Below are positions 13,692-24,179 of a stretch of DNA of 64,000 nt, in pieces. The stretch comes from Dryococelus australis. Lineage: Eukaryota > Arthropoda > Insecta > Phasmatodea > Phasmatidae. The notes under the pieces were generated by a model. It saw only the letters and a program-made list of their open reading frames with translations. It made no database searches and had not been told where the DNA came from. The position numbers and the translations under genes are program-made. Location of the stretch: NCBI GenBank assembly GCA_029891345.1, contig CM056994.1, positions 137,336,457 through 137,400,456 on the forward strand. The letters are read 5' to 3'. Numbering within the stretch: position 1 is the first letter of the stretch; each line of letters opens with the position of its first letter.

Positions 13692-14100
13692 GGGAGCCAT
13701 GGTGACGTAGCTGCTATAGCTCTCGCCTCCCGTCACGAACACACACACAGAGCAGCAGGTGCTTCCTTCTCTCTGCTCAGTCATTCATGCTGGCGGCCAC
13801 CTCAAGGCTCGCCCTTTCTTCACGCTGCTGCCTCGCTCCAACACAGCAAACCAAGTTCCATTCCCAGCGGGATCAATCCAAGATTTTCGCATGTGGGAAT
13901 TGTGCCAGACAATGCTGTTGGCCTGCAGATTGTATAACTCTCGTTTCTCTGTATCCCGCATTCCGCAGCTGCTCCATATCCATCTCGTTTTTCCCTCGCC
14001 AGCTCTCAACACCTCCATTCTTAAGAGCAAAGGAAACATGTGGCCGATTACTGGGAATGCTACACGCGACAAGGGAAGAAAAATTTCCGGCACCATCATT
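13692..14100 (+). mobile_element. tRNA-derived SINE, copy 1 (with internal insertion)
   Basis: The head at 13,692 (GGAGCCATGGTGACGTAG) and the body around 13,890 (TTTCGCATGTGGGAATTGTG) match the SINE at 18,682 and, less closely, the one on the other strand at 43,921. Compared with copy 2 there are about 110 extra bases between the A-box-like head and the body, starting with a short CA run at 13,739, so this copy either has an insertion or belongs to a longer subfamily. The B-box region (TTCCATTCCCAGC at about 13,857) is degenerate. The overlapping open frames of 70-135 codons on both strands here are side effects of its GC content. Confidence 0.6.
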
Positions 14101-14507
14101 TACATGATCGGGAAATGGCTCCGCCCTCACACGGAACAGAGAAGGAGAATGCAAACACCAGCATAAAAATCACTCTTAGAACGCTCATATTTCACCGCAG
14201 CTATCTTAATATCCTTGTGTTCTTTCGCCATACCAAAATGTCTGGATGCATATCATTATGATGAATAAGTCTATTGGAAAAAAAAATTAAGAGCCAATTC
14301 ACATAGTAAATGCCGTGCAATTCACTCACCATTTGACCCAAGGAAAGGTTTCCCTTCCAGATAAGAAGAAAAAAATATTGTTTTTGGTTTTTCTTCCGCA
14401 CAGTTCCCACGCCATTACACTACAGGGCTGTGATATATATGTATATTAGTACATATATACATAAATATAAATTTAAATTAGTAAAAATTAATATATATAT
14501 AGCAGGA
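14101..14507. other. Spacer between SINE and Gypsy fragment
   Basis: No gene is visible. It may contain the SINE tail. A short TA-rich tract at about 14,430-14,505 lies directly before the first readable gag codons and probably marks where the Gypsy element was truncated. Confidence 0.35.
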
Positions 14508-14748
14508 ATTACGTGGTTTAGCGGTCGAAATTGAAGGACGTGCGGTTTCGGCAAATGAATATAGAGTTGCCTGCCCCTTGCCTCCTCCGCTCGTGAAACG
14601 TTCTCAGCCAGACAACCGCAGTCAAGTGGACCTTGCCGTGACTCGTAATGCACAAGGAGATAGCCGCCGCTGTAGTAACTGTTCTGGACGCGGTCACTTA
14701 CCTAGCGAATGTAAACAAGCTGCTCGGTCTTTAGAGGAGCGTAAATGA
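14508..14748 (+). pseudogene. Gypsy gag C-terminal fragment with zinc knuckles
   Basis: An open frame of about 79 codons ends in a complete CCHC knuckle, CSNCSGRGHLPSEC, at 14,671-14,712, which in the family binds RNA during packaging. A second knuckle follows (CFQPGHLRSNC from 14,755), but the position where its first Cys is expected is a TGA stop at 14,746-14,748. The matrix and capsid parts are absent. Confidence 0.75.
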
Positions 14749-14933
14749 TTTCGCTGTTTTCAACCTGGTCACTTGCGCTCCAATTGTCCGCGCTCGGGAA
14801 ACTGCGATTAATCGGGAATGAAAGGGGTGGTAAGAATTTGGTTCATGCTCTGATTGCCACTGGAGCGACTTATTGTGTTATTAATAGAATATTTGTACCA
14901 GTTACTAAAAAACAAAGTGGTTTCGAGATCTAA
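14745..14933 (+). pseudogene. Gypsy aspartic protease fragment
   Basis: The piece KNLVHALIATGATYCVINRIF (here split in text: KNLVHALIATG, then ATYCVINRIF) at about 14,833-14,895 corresponds to the flap-preceding active-site strand of retropepsins. The catalytic Asp of the Asp-Thr-Gly triad is replaced by Ala, so the enzyme would be inactive even if translated. It lies between the gag knuckles and reverse transcriptase as expected. Confidence 0.65.
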
Positions 14934-15023
14934 GTTTTACACTGTTCCATAGTTACATTTGTGTATTGCTAATGGGGAAATTTTGAAAAGTAATGAAGTT
15001 GTTTTTCTTCATTTTAAAATAGG

Positions 15024-15968
15024 TTGTTTTGCTTGGACTTTTCCGTTTTAGATTTTACCGTCCTTGTATTGTCAAATTGTTTTGGGATAAGAATTTTTGG
15101 GACACGCCTTACTTTGGTGAATTTTGATGAAGGTAATTTATCGTTTGATTTTGCCTCTAATATTAAAATCAAGTTGTATGTAGAGGCTCCTGATGAACGT
15201 ATTGTTCAAGCGTCAATAAAAGCGGGCCTTCCTGCTGACGCACAACGGCGCCTGGACGCGCTTCGCAAAGAATTTCCTGACGTAATTACATCCAAAATTG
15301 GGAGGTGCGATCTGTTGCCTTACAAATTCAGACTGATTGATGATGTCCCTGTTAGAGATAGACAATTTAGATGCCCTCCCCCTAAACTACAAGCATTCCG
15401 TGGAATTATAAACAGGCTGTTAGAGGAGGGAGTGACTGTACCATCCACCTGAGAATACAGTTCACCGGGTTTCTTTAATAAAAAGAAGGATGTAGACAAG
15501 TACAGATTAGTAGTGAATCACGCCCTAGTGAACAAGAAAATTCACCTGACCCTTTCCCGTTACCAACTATTGACTGTGCGCTACAACATCTAGGCAAAGC
15601 TAAATTCTACTCAGTACTGGATTTCAATAACAGCTTTCAAAAATGTTAACTGGACGCTTCGTGTAGGAAATTCACGGCATTCAATACCCCCTGGAATCAG
15701 TATGAATTTACACGTGTACCTATGGGAGCAATTTTCGGGTCAAGCTTCATCCAGGATGTTAGAATACGAACTGTAATACTTTAAGTTCAAATTTGTATTT
15801 AACTGCGTGGAAGACATTATCGTTTATAGCGAGGATTTTGAAGAGCAAATGCAACATTTGCGTTAAGTGTTTTAACTTATGTGGAAAGTAGGATTGACGG
15901 TAAACATTGAGGTCACCTTGTGCTCCACCAAAGTCAAATTTTTGGGTTATGTTTTAAGTTAGTGGTAT
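15024..15968 (+). pseudogene. Gypsy reverse transcriptase, N-terminal and palm part
   Basis: A 142-codon frame (15,024-15,452) contains the lead-in to the RT domain, including EFPDVITSKIG and the INRLLEEGVTVPST segment that normally precedes the fingers. After a stop, FFNKKKDVDKYRLVVN (about 15,470-15,520) continues the fingers in another frame. The active-site strand reads CVEDIIVYSEDFEEQ near 15,804-15,850, where Gypsy elements usually have Tyr-x-Asp-Asp; here the first Asp is Glu. Several more frame changes occur between 15,540 and 15,800. Confidence 0.8.
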
Positions 15969-16730
15969 TTGCTCATTGATCCGGGCCGTGTTCTCCGTAT
16001 TGTAAATTTTTCTCGTCCACGTACCATCAAAGGCGTACAAAAGTCCCTGGGTCTGATGGATTATTATGCAAGATTTAGAGAGCATTTTTCTGCGTTGGTG
16101 GCCTCTTTAAATATGTTGAAGAAAAAAGGACAGGATTTTGCGTGGGGTCCGGATCAAGAATCTGTATTTCAGGTTTTGAAAAAGAAACTTTCTTCTTCCC
16201 CAGTTTCGAGACTACCGGATTTTTCGCAACGTTTCATCGTCCAAGTCGACGCCTCGTCTGTAGCTTTAGGTGCTGCCTTGGGAGAGCGGGAGTGTTGTCA
16301 TATTGCTTCCGTGGCTTTCGCGAGCAGAACGCTGTCGGGAACCGAACGTAATCTCGGTGTTTATGAAAAAGAAATGTTGACCTGTTTTTTCGGCTTAGAA
16401 AAATTTGTATCTTATGTCGAGCAAGCTGGATGTGACTTATTTACCGACAACCAGGCATTAAGCTGGGTACTAAACCACCCCCACCAACTCGGTAAACTGG
16501 GCCGATGGGTGTTATGGTTGTCGCAGCTGGCGGATGTGTTGTCCCGCATTTACGATTCTGCGGACTTTGAGGTCGAAAACAACATAGCGGAGGCCACGTT
16601 GGGCATGATACAGGAGTTTCCCGAACTTTTCGTTCAGTTCCGCGAGGCGCAAGCCGTGGATGTTTGGTGTTTGCAAGTACGGTCGGATATTACAGCTCGA
16701 ATGTCTGTTTCATACGCAGAAAGAGATTGA
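15969..16730 (+). pseudogene. Gypsy RT connection and RNase H domain
   Basis: This is the best preserved part, open for 253 codons. It begins with the RT thumb/connection (FSRPRTIKGVQKSLGLMDYY), then WGPDQESVFQVLKKKL and the RNase H start FIVQVDASSVALGAALG, which carries the first catalytic Asp. Later come the GTERNLGVYEKEML helix with its Glu and LFTDNQALSWVL with its Asp. These three acidic residues are the expected metal ligands, so RNase H motifs look intact. The frame then runs into the linker before the integrase and ends at 16,730. Confidence 0.85.
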
Positions 16731-17650
16731 CTTTTGTATTACACCGGCAAACTTGGACGGGCGAGTACCAGAATTATTGCGTCCCATTATTAAAAAATAT
16801 TTTCATGATTCAGTATATGGAGGCCACCTAGGGGTTAATAAAACCTTTCGTAAGATTTAAGTTAATTTTGCTTGGCCAACTTCAAAAACAGAAGTGTCCG
16901 CTTACGTCTGCACGTGTCCTGATTGTCAGAAGTATAAGCAGGCCAAACAAACGAATTCTGGCCAGTCGGTCGTGCAGATTCCTGAATATCCTTGGCAGAT
17001 TGTACACATTAACATGTTTGCCCTCTGGTTAGTTCGCGTAAAGGGAACATTTGCGTGTTAATTTTGTAAGACAAAGTTACAAAGTTTGTAATTCTATTGA
17101 CACTACGTAATATGAAGGCAACCAGCATAGTGAAGAAGGCTCTTTCAGAACAAATTTGGAAATTTCGTTGCACCTGCAGAACTGCTTACCGATAATGCCC
17201 GTTTTATTCAATCTTATTTATTTAAAGACATGTGATTTCGGTGGGCAATGAAGTACTATATATCCAGTCCTTACTTCCCAAAAGGAAACCAGGTGGAGCT
17301 ATTTAATAAAAATCTGAAAGCGTGTTTATCAATTTTTTTATAAACAGTATCAGGCCGCTTGGGATAAAGATTATGATTTTATTAACCTAGGGTTTAATAG
17401 TACATTTCATTATTCGACTGGGTTTCCTCTTTTTCTCCCCTTCTTAGGTCTCCCTGGTGTGAAGTTGAAATGGTTAAATGGGCTTTAGTATGCACTGCCC
17501 TTGGGAAATATTGATTTTTTCGCACTGCACTTAATGACTTGCGCTCAGCTAACTATTTTATCAGGTATTTTTAATACTATGGAAACTATGAACATCCCTT
17601 TAATTCACGTGTAAAGCTTTAAGGGAAAACCCAAGGTGGTTTGATATTAC
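16731..17650 (+). pseudogene. Gypsy integrase remnant
   Basis: The N-terminal zinc-binding region is seen as HDSVYGGHLGVNKTF (about 16,805-16,850), followed after a stop by CPDCQKYKQ at 16,915-16,941, together an HHCC finger. The catalytic core is recognisable from WQIVHINMFAL (about 16,993-17,025), with Asn at the first Asp position, and LLTDNARFI (17,182-17,208), which keeps the second Asp. STGFPLFLPFLG near 17,415-17,450 belongs to the end of the core. Stops separate these pieces. The sequence becomes unreadable after about 17,650. Confidence 0.75.
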
Positions 17651-18348
17651 ATGAGTAGAGCTTTAATGTGACACGCATTAAGAGATAAACGGTATGAAGT
17701 GGAAACTTAATATTTGAGATTTTAAGTGTGTTTCATATACGTTCACTTTTGTTTGTGGAAATGAGTAGTAGGGAACTTTTTGTGTGTATCAATCTGATCT
17801 GGGACCCAGTTATTAGGGAGGCATATTCGCCCAAGATCCCGTAATTGGTTATAGTCTTAACATTCATTTCGTCATTTTGTGTAATTATATTTGCCTCTAA
17901 TCTTATGGAAATAGGAGGCTATGATTGACCGGCTCAGTGCCCTCTCATTTCACGGCATTAAAAATGTTTTAAAATATTTTATTTTTCTTCTATATTCAAC
18001 CTATAGAGTGTGAAATACTAAGAGGCAGCATTTTATTACATTTGGTACCTGCCTAAATGTATCAAAGTAATGTACAATTTGAATGTGCGAAAAAGCATAT
18101 TCTAGTTATTTGTAATTAACCTGTTTGTGGTAATGTATTTCTTAGTTACTTTAAAGGCTAATTATTAAAATTGTATATTAGAGAAAGAGTCGCATAACGT
18201 GAATATTATATATATATTCCTTTTAGATACTCTTTACCACTTTGTATTCATATTTGAAGAAGTACTTTCATAAAGAAAATAATGAATGATTTAAAATATA
18301 TTTTTTAATTAAAACACCTTTTTCGTAAGTCTCGTGGCAACAGATATG

Positions 18349-18421
<73 letters not shown>

Positions 18422-18681
18422 TTTATTTAATTTCATACTCAGCCGTATACCAATAATTCAATTTTTCGCTAATTCCGATTTACAATTTATTAAAATTACG
18501 AGATATCATTCAATTCAGAGCAACTGCATGCTTAAATATAGGAGTCGGTGTGAGAAAAATCAGGTCTTTGTGTCCATCCCGTATACTTTAGCGATACGAA
18601 CTATCACAAGCGATGTGAATATTCGCAAGAGAATAAAGTCAGCCGTGTTAAAAAAGGATAAATAATAAAGAAAAATTTCAA
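17651..18681. other. Spacer after the Gypsy fragment
   Basis: No gene. It may contain a decayed 3' LTR, but no matching copy was found on the left side. A TA microsatellite with one central break lies at 18,351-18,418. Confidence 0.3.
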
Positions 18682-18915
18682 GGGGGCCGCGGTGAATGAG
18701 CTGTTCACCTGGTCGCCTTCCACAAAAGCCAACCGGGTTCAATCCCCGGCCGGACCACTCCCGTATTTCCGCATGTGGGAATCGTGCCGTATGATGCCGC
18801 TGGTCAGACGGTTTTCCGGATGATCTCCCGTTTCGCCCGCTCCATCATTCCGGAGATGCTCCATAGTCACCTATTTTCAGGCATAATTAGTTTCGTCTTT
18901 CCTACATCTGGTAGT
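18682..18915 (+). mobile_element. tRNA-derived SINE, copy 2
   Basis: This copy has the clearest RNA polymerase III promoter: an A-box-like TGAATGAGCTG near 18,693 and a perfect B box GGTTCAATCCC at 18,736-18,746. Spacing of about 43 bases is tRNA-like. The tRNA part is followed by the family body with TTTCCGCATGTGGGAATCGT (18,767-18,786). No A-rich tail or target duplication is obvious. It abuts the 3' end of the BRO-like gene. Confidence 0.75.
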
Positions 18916-18930
18916 GCAGCGCACCGCTAC

Positions 18931-19161
18931 TTAACTTTTTATAATTTTTAAAATATTTTTCACGTATACTGTCTTTAACAGCATATCTATGTTGTTTATA
19001 ACCAAGTATTTCAGCAATTTGATTAGCATAAACCATGTTTCATTACTTTCATCCAATAAAATAGTTATCATTTTACTATTGAAAGCTAAATTATTTATAT
19101 CATAATGTGGAAAATATTCAACATTACTATCGTCATCTAATCTTACTTTATAACTTAACAC
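18931..19161 (-). pseudogene. BRO-N-like (baculovirus repeated ORF N-domain) gene remnant
   Basis: The first half in reading order is open as ...FPHYDINNLAFNSKMI and TILLDESNETWF; after this Trp-Phe the similarity continues in another frame as QIAEILGYKQHRYAVKD and IREKYFKNYKKL, ending at a TAA at 18,931. A hydrophobic strand, a Trp-Phe, then a helix with Ala-Glu-Ile-Leu-Gly-Tyr is the hallmark of BRO-N domains, DNA-binding modules shared by insect large DNA viruses and some mobile elements. The frame change lies at about 19,038. It follows the two hypothetical frames and the polymerase on the same strand, so it may be cargo of the Polinton. An MSV199-type relative is an equally possible name. 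Confidence 0.5.
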
Positions 19162-19458
19162 AAGATCTTTACTAATGTTTTGAATACCTTCTCTTGTTTG
19201 TTCATTATTTAAACTTTATTGCTCGTTATTTAAAGTAAGTGATTCTTGTCTAAGTGCGTAATATTTAGTAAAACTACAATAATCAAAAGTAATTTTTCTA
19301 TAGTAATATAATATTTTTTAACATTATTAATAATTTTATTATTCATCATCTTAATAGAAGATTTAATATCACATGCTGTAAGCAAAAGCCACTGTTTCTG
19401 AACTTTATTGTTTTTAGTTTAACCAAAAAAATATTTTTTAATAATTCGTTATTAAATA

Positions 19459-19862
19459 TCATTGTATTTTAATTGTTTCAAAAGGAAGAGTAGTATTAAT
19501 TAAAAATTGTTTATAATTCCAATCAGTTTTTGATAATTTTTCATTATTCCAGGGCGATATACCTTTAGCCTCCTGACCATTTGAAACATTCTCAGAAATA
19601 TTAAAAGATATATTCTCAATATCTTTAAAATATTCTGCATCATAATCATAGTAAATAAATTTAATGTTGTTATTGCTAATTAAAACATGTTTCTTATTAA
19701 AAAGAGGAAACAAATATCTGTAAACCAAACAGAAGTTTCAAGGTTAATTTTATCATTATTATTCTTAATAAATTCAAAATTAGTTACATATGAGTTATTA
19801 ACAAATTCAGTATTATTAATATTATTATATTCTAATTTTAAATTTCCTGATGATTCAGGCAT
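19459..19862 (-). pseudogene. Unrecognised Polinton-linked protein, two overlapping frames
   Basis: Two frames overlap by about 50 bases: 60 codons at 19,862-19,680 beginning MPESSGNLKLEYNN, and 89 codons at 19,728-19,459 ending PWNNEKLSKTDWNYKQF. The change of frame between them suggests one gene with a frameshift. The protein is rich in Asn, Lys and Ile with no signal peptide or membrane segment. I do not recognise the family; its place between polymerase and BRO-like gene, on the same strand, suggests a Polinton gene. Confidence 0.35.
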
Positions 19863-20043
19863 ATTGTAAAAAATACATAACCATATAGTAAATAGGTCTT
19901 TTTATAAGTGTATGGTATAGAAATTACAAATATATTACAAATATTATAATAATATAGAATGTAATAATAATGAATACAAATAATATAGATTTAATAATTT
20001 ATTAAAAAAAAGTATTTTAATTGCACACTTTGAGATCCATATG

Positions 20044-21215
20044 TTAATGTAAATATTTTATTTTGTAATATAATCCTTTGTCATTGAAAGGACTTAATGA
20101 TATTTTATTAACTTCTACTGTATATATTTCATGCTTTTCCCTTCTTATTAAATTAATTGTTCTATATATTATTTTATCTTTAAACAAACAATTCTTATAA
20201 TCATGAAATGTTATTCTCTTAATAACAATACATTTTTTACACATTTTGGGCATTTATTTTCTTTATCATAAACTCTGTATGCATAGATTTTTTTATCTTT
20301 AAACCACAAATTCTGTCATTATTTTACCATTTATTCATCTTACATTTTACCTAAAACTTTTTTATTTATTTGAGGAATGTCATAAATATTGTTATTTGTA
20401 TAATCGCTTGTATCAAATTTATATAACACTGTATTTATATCTTCGTTAAAATCTTCTGTTCTTATGTTATAGGTGTACGATCAGTATCTTGGTAACATAA
20501 TTCATATTTATCTCCGTATTTTAGTTTCATCGCATTATAATGAAAGTCATACATTAATTGTTTTCATATGTCAAAGATTGGCATACATACATATTCTTGT
20601 TTTTTAAATGATACAAATACTTTATTCATATGAAAAGCTGCAAGATTTTCATTAAATATAATTCGTTTAAAGTGTGGTTTTGCTATTTAGTTATCACGAA
20701 ATATTTTATTTGAAACAAGTTTTATATCTACCCTGTTCCTTATATTTTCCATTAATTTACCAAAACAGTTTTATTCATTAGTCTGTAAAATTTATTTTCA
20801 AAATCATTTGTAGCTTTAGTTCTCATCTCTTTATTTAAATTCTTTATACCTCTTCAAGAGAATATTCAGTTTAGTTAAATATTTAGACTAGCCATATAAA
20901 TACCCTTTCAAATAACTAAATCTACTTTATGTTTTGGAAAATGTTTGTGTTTATGTATCATTTGATCTTTAGTTCAATTAGATGAAAATATTTCTGTACA
21001 ACTAGCCATATATTTAAATGTGTCTATAAATCTCATTTTAAAATTTTCTGTTTTCCCCCCAAAAGTAAAAAACTTTTATTCATTATTTGCAATTAAATCT
21101 ATTTCATTTTTATCACATCGTAGTTCTTTAATAAATAAATGAGCATCATATCAGCTAAATTATAAAAATACATTGGTACAAATTTGGGTAACTTTACATT
21201 CAGGCTGCATTCGGC
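20044..21215 (-). pseudogene. Polinton family B DNA polymerase, C-terminal half (copy A)
   Basis: Reading down the - strand: KLPKFVPMYFYNLADMM (about 21,205-21,155); DKNEIDLIANNE (about 21,120) then a stop; FKMRFIDTFKYMAS (about 21,045-21,000); DFENKFYRLMNKTV (20,808-20,767), the palm motif B, after which the frame changes and GKLMENIRNRVDIKL continues; FHMNKVFVSFKKQEYV near 20,620; and YQDTDR at about 20,494-20,477, equivalent to motif C, where both catalytic Asp are kept but the usual Ser is Arg. The last 69 codons (20,253-20,044) include KRITFHDYKNCLF and EVNKISLSPFNDKG, the typical Polinton polymerase tail. The segment between the Lys-Gly-Ile-Tyr region (about 20,900) and motif B is missing here. 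At least five frame breaks are seen. Role in the family: protein-primed replication of the transposon. Confidence 0.85.
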
Positions 21216-22076
21216 ACAAAAATTAATAACCAACATAAAACTTATATATGTGATACGTGCCTTCAATTCTTTACATCTCAAGAAAAATTAAATAAACATA
21301 TAGTCAACTGCACTAATAAATGAGTCAGCAAGAACCACTATACCTGAGGGTGATGCCAGCATTTCAAAGTTTTAAAATGGCAACATACAATGAAAGTTTC
21401 TTTTGCGATATATGCAGATTTTGAAACAATATTAAGGAAAACATCAACCACTAAACCTAATACAAGAGAAATAAAAAAATTTAAGTTAATGCAAAATAAC
21501 AATTTTTTTACAGAAGGAGATATTGGTAATAGTTTCTATAGAGAATTACTTAAAGAAAGATATAATCTTTCTAATGACCAAATAAGTAACATTGATTTAA
21601 AATTAGTGATAATCATACACGATGAAGCATCAGTTACTTGAAGTTTCTGGTTTTTGTTATTATAATGTTTGTAAATATGGTGATTATAAATCACCAGTTT
21701 TATATCCAGGTCCAAATTCACATAAAAAAATTTATAGAATCAATGAAAAGGGAAGTAGAATATATTGGATAGACATATTCACAAATTGAACCATTGCGTA
21801 TGTTAACCTGAGGATAAAACAAAATTTATAATAAATCTAAAAATTGTACTGTTTGTGAACTTAATAAAAAAAGTACATTGCAACGATCATGATTTTAATG
21901 ATAGAAAAGGGGATTAGAAATGGCATATCACAATGTTGTAAACGACATGTCAAAGCATATATAATTATTTAGAAGTTTTTAATCATAATTAGCATATCTC
22001 GATGGTAATAATCTTTATGGTTGGTCAGTGTCTCAATATTTATCATACGGTGGTTCAAAATGTCAAAAATATATAT
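21216..22076 (+). pseudogene. Reversed Polinton polymerase fragment inside copy A
   Basis: On the opposite strand to copy A, this block carries: a Cys2His(C) finger (CDTCLQFFTSQEKL, with His and Cys following, 21,249-21,311); exonuclease motif FAIYADFETIL (21,402-21,434); SGFWFL region and YYNVCKYGDYKSPVLYPGPN (about 21,658-21,717); NCTVCELNKKST near 21,842; then, after a jump, EKGIRNGISQCCKRHVKA (21,904-21,957) and the palm motif A region LDGNNLYGWSVSQYL (21,998-22,042). The block therefore contains parts that copy A lacks (exonuclease Asp-Phe-Glu, motif A) and parts that copy A also has in a different version. It lacks the domain between the Cys motif and the Glu-Lys-Gly-Ile-Arg motif. Confidence 0.8.
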
Positions 22077-23340
22077 TGAAGCTAGGTTGTAACTATTACA
22101 TACTGGACCAATGAATTTTCCAGTTAAATGATCGCAGTGACGTAGTGTTTTTATTAAGTTCACTATATTTATCTCCACCAACAGTACAATTTTTAGATTT
22201 ATTAATAATTGTATTTTCTTCCCTTGTTAGCATATGCATTGGTTCAATTTGTGAATATATTTATCCCATATATTCTTCTTCCTTTTCATTGATTCTATTA
22301 ACTTTTTGTATACATTTGAACCTTGATATACAATTAGTGGTTTATAACCACCATATTTACTTATAATATAATAACAAAAACCAGAAGCTTCTTGCATCTG
22401 ATGCTAGATTGTGTATGATTCATCATTTAATTTTAAATCAAAGTTACTTATTTGATCATTAATAAGATTGTATTTTGCTTTACGTACTTCTCTATAAAAA
22501 CCATTATCAATATCTTCTTCTGTTAAAACTGGATATTTTCCGATGAATTAATTTTTTAAATATTTATCTTGGAAAAGGAACTTCCATTGTATGTTGCCAT
22601 TTTTAAAACCATAATACACTTGCATCACTCTAAGGTATAATGCTTCTTGCTTATTCATTTTTAAGCAGTCGAGCAACTTATACTTTCATCAAAATTTATT
22701 TAGATGTGAAGAATTGAAGGTACATCCACATATATAAGTATTAGGTTGGTTGGTTAATCTTTGTGCTGAAAGCAGTTTTGACAAATCTTTTATCCAACGA
22801 TAATGTGATTTTTCTTTATTTGTGAAATAAAGCAAATTTATATGTTTATACTTTTTAAGTTTTGTTATTTTTAGTGGATAAACATTATATTGATTGTTTC
22901 AGGTGTAGTTAAACACCTCATCAAGAGAGAATGCATTTATATAACTAATTTGATTTTCTATTTTTGGAATACCATCAATTTAATACGATATTCATATTCA
23001 TCTATATATTTTTCAATATTAAAACAACATTTTATTTTTTAATTACTCTATCTGAATGATAGCCTGCTGGAAAAAAATGCATATTTGATTGCCCAAAGAA
23101 AATATTCGTGATCATTTTTCACAATAATGCACGCTTGTTTATTTTTAAACTTTTGTGGTAGGTCACTATTTGCTGTGCCAAATAATAGATAATACTTATT
23201 TATAGATAATTGTATTCCAATTAATCTTTTTAAAGCCCATCCTGAAGATCTTCTTTGAACTTCATATAATTGTGTAAGTAATTCTTGTTTCATAATTTTG
23301 TAAATCTTAATAATTACACCTTCATTCAATATTGTATTAT
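22077..23340 (-). pseudogene. Polinton family B DNA polymerase, N-terminal half (copy A)
   Basis: From 23,329 a 93-codon frame holds VQRRSSGWALKRLIGIQL and FKNKQACIIVKNDHEYF, the well-known N-terminal signature of Polinton polymerases. Then come ENQISYINAFSLDEVF (about 22,955-22,905), KITKLKKYKHINLLYF (about 22,870-22,825) and HYRWIKDLSKLLSAQ, a degraded finger with TYICGCTFNSSHLNK (22,740-22,690), VLTEEDIDNGFYREV (about 22,530), EASGFCYYI (22,398-22,372) and HCDHLTGKFIGP (22,139-22,104). The exonuclease Asp-Phe-Glu motif seen in the reversed block is not found here. Similarity breaks off near 22,080, where the reversed block starts, and resumes at 21,215 with a slightly repeated stretch. Confidence 0.85.
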
Positions 23341-23952
23341 TATATGACTGAAATGTAAAAAATTATACTTAGTTACTCTCTTGCTTATGACATTTAATAT
23401 ATAATTTAATAGTAATTTTCAACTTTCAAAATTTGTTATGATTATTGTGTATTATCTCAAAAACTATAGTTTTTACTGAAGCTATAAAATTATTAGGCTT
23501 GACTAACGAAAAGAAATTTTCAACATTTTATGTTGATAATCTACATTTAAAATCTGTATTAACTACATAAGTTTTGTTGCTTATTCTATTACCTTTAACA
23601 TATACATTAGTAGAAAACAAGAATATGTCTTTTAATTCTTTTTTATTTCTTCTGGATGTTATGTAACCTGAAAAATGTACATTGTAAAATTATTCATTTT
23701 TCCAATTGTAAAACCTATAGTTAATTTATATTTTTTTAACTTGCATATTATGATAATTTTTTTACTTTTGGAATTATATCTTAATTCTACAACTTTTAAA
23801 TAAAAAAAAGCAGGTTTTTAAAATAGATTTTCACCTGTTAGATTGACATAATACTGATAAATAATACGTGTAATTATCTCATCTTTACTTATTATAATTA
23901 ATTTTTAATTTTTCATCTTTAGGCTATACTTCTTAACTCCACCCCCCTTTCT

Positions 23953-24000
<48 letters not shown>

Positions 24001-24179
24001 ACCAATTTATTTTACTGAATAGTACGATGTCATATTTGTTTATTTATAAAGACAACATAAATTAATTTTAACTATTTAACTTCTTCTTACCATGATATTT
24101 TTCATTCAAATATTTTTTTATATATTGTTGTATATTTGTCCTTAGTATTATGATGTGAAAATAATTTCACATATTTGTT
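23341..24179. other. AT-rich interior with (CT)n tract
   Basis: Upstream of the polymerase N-terminus on its strand. No domain recognised. A CT microsatellite occupies about 23,955-23,998 and follows a C-rich run. Confidence 0.4.

Larger units (their letters stand above)
14508..17650 (+). mobile_element. Degenerate Ty3/Gypsy LTR-retrotransposon (gag end to integrase)
   Basis: Gag zinc knuckles, aspartic protease, reverse transcriptase, RNase H and integrase follow in Gypsy order on the + strand. The gag start is missing at the left TA-rich boundary. I could not find a pair of LTRs: no long direct repeat is evident on both sides, so the copy is truncated at least at its 5' end. Stops and frame changes separate all domains. 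It sits inside the Polinton and between two copies of one SINE family. Confidence 0.85.

Noticed and set aside
13347-14166. Cluster of overlapping frames of 63-135 codons on both strands
   Set aside because: They lie on a SINE and neighbouring inserted DNA; no domain and no consistent strand.
14101-18300. LTR pair around the Gypsy fragment
   Set aside because: No long direct repeat could be found by eye on both sides of the coding part.
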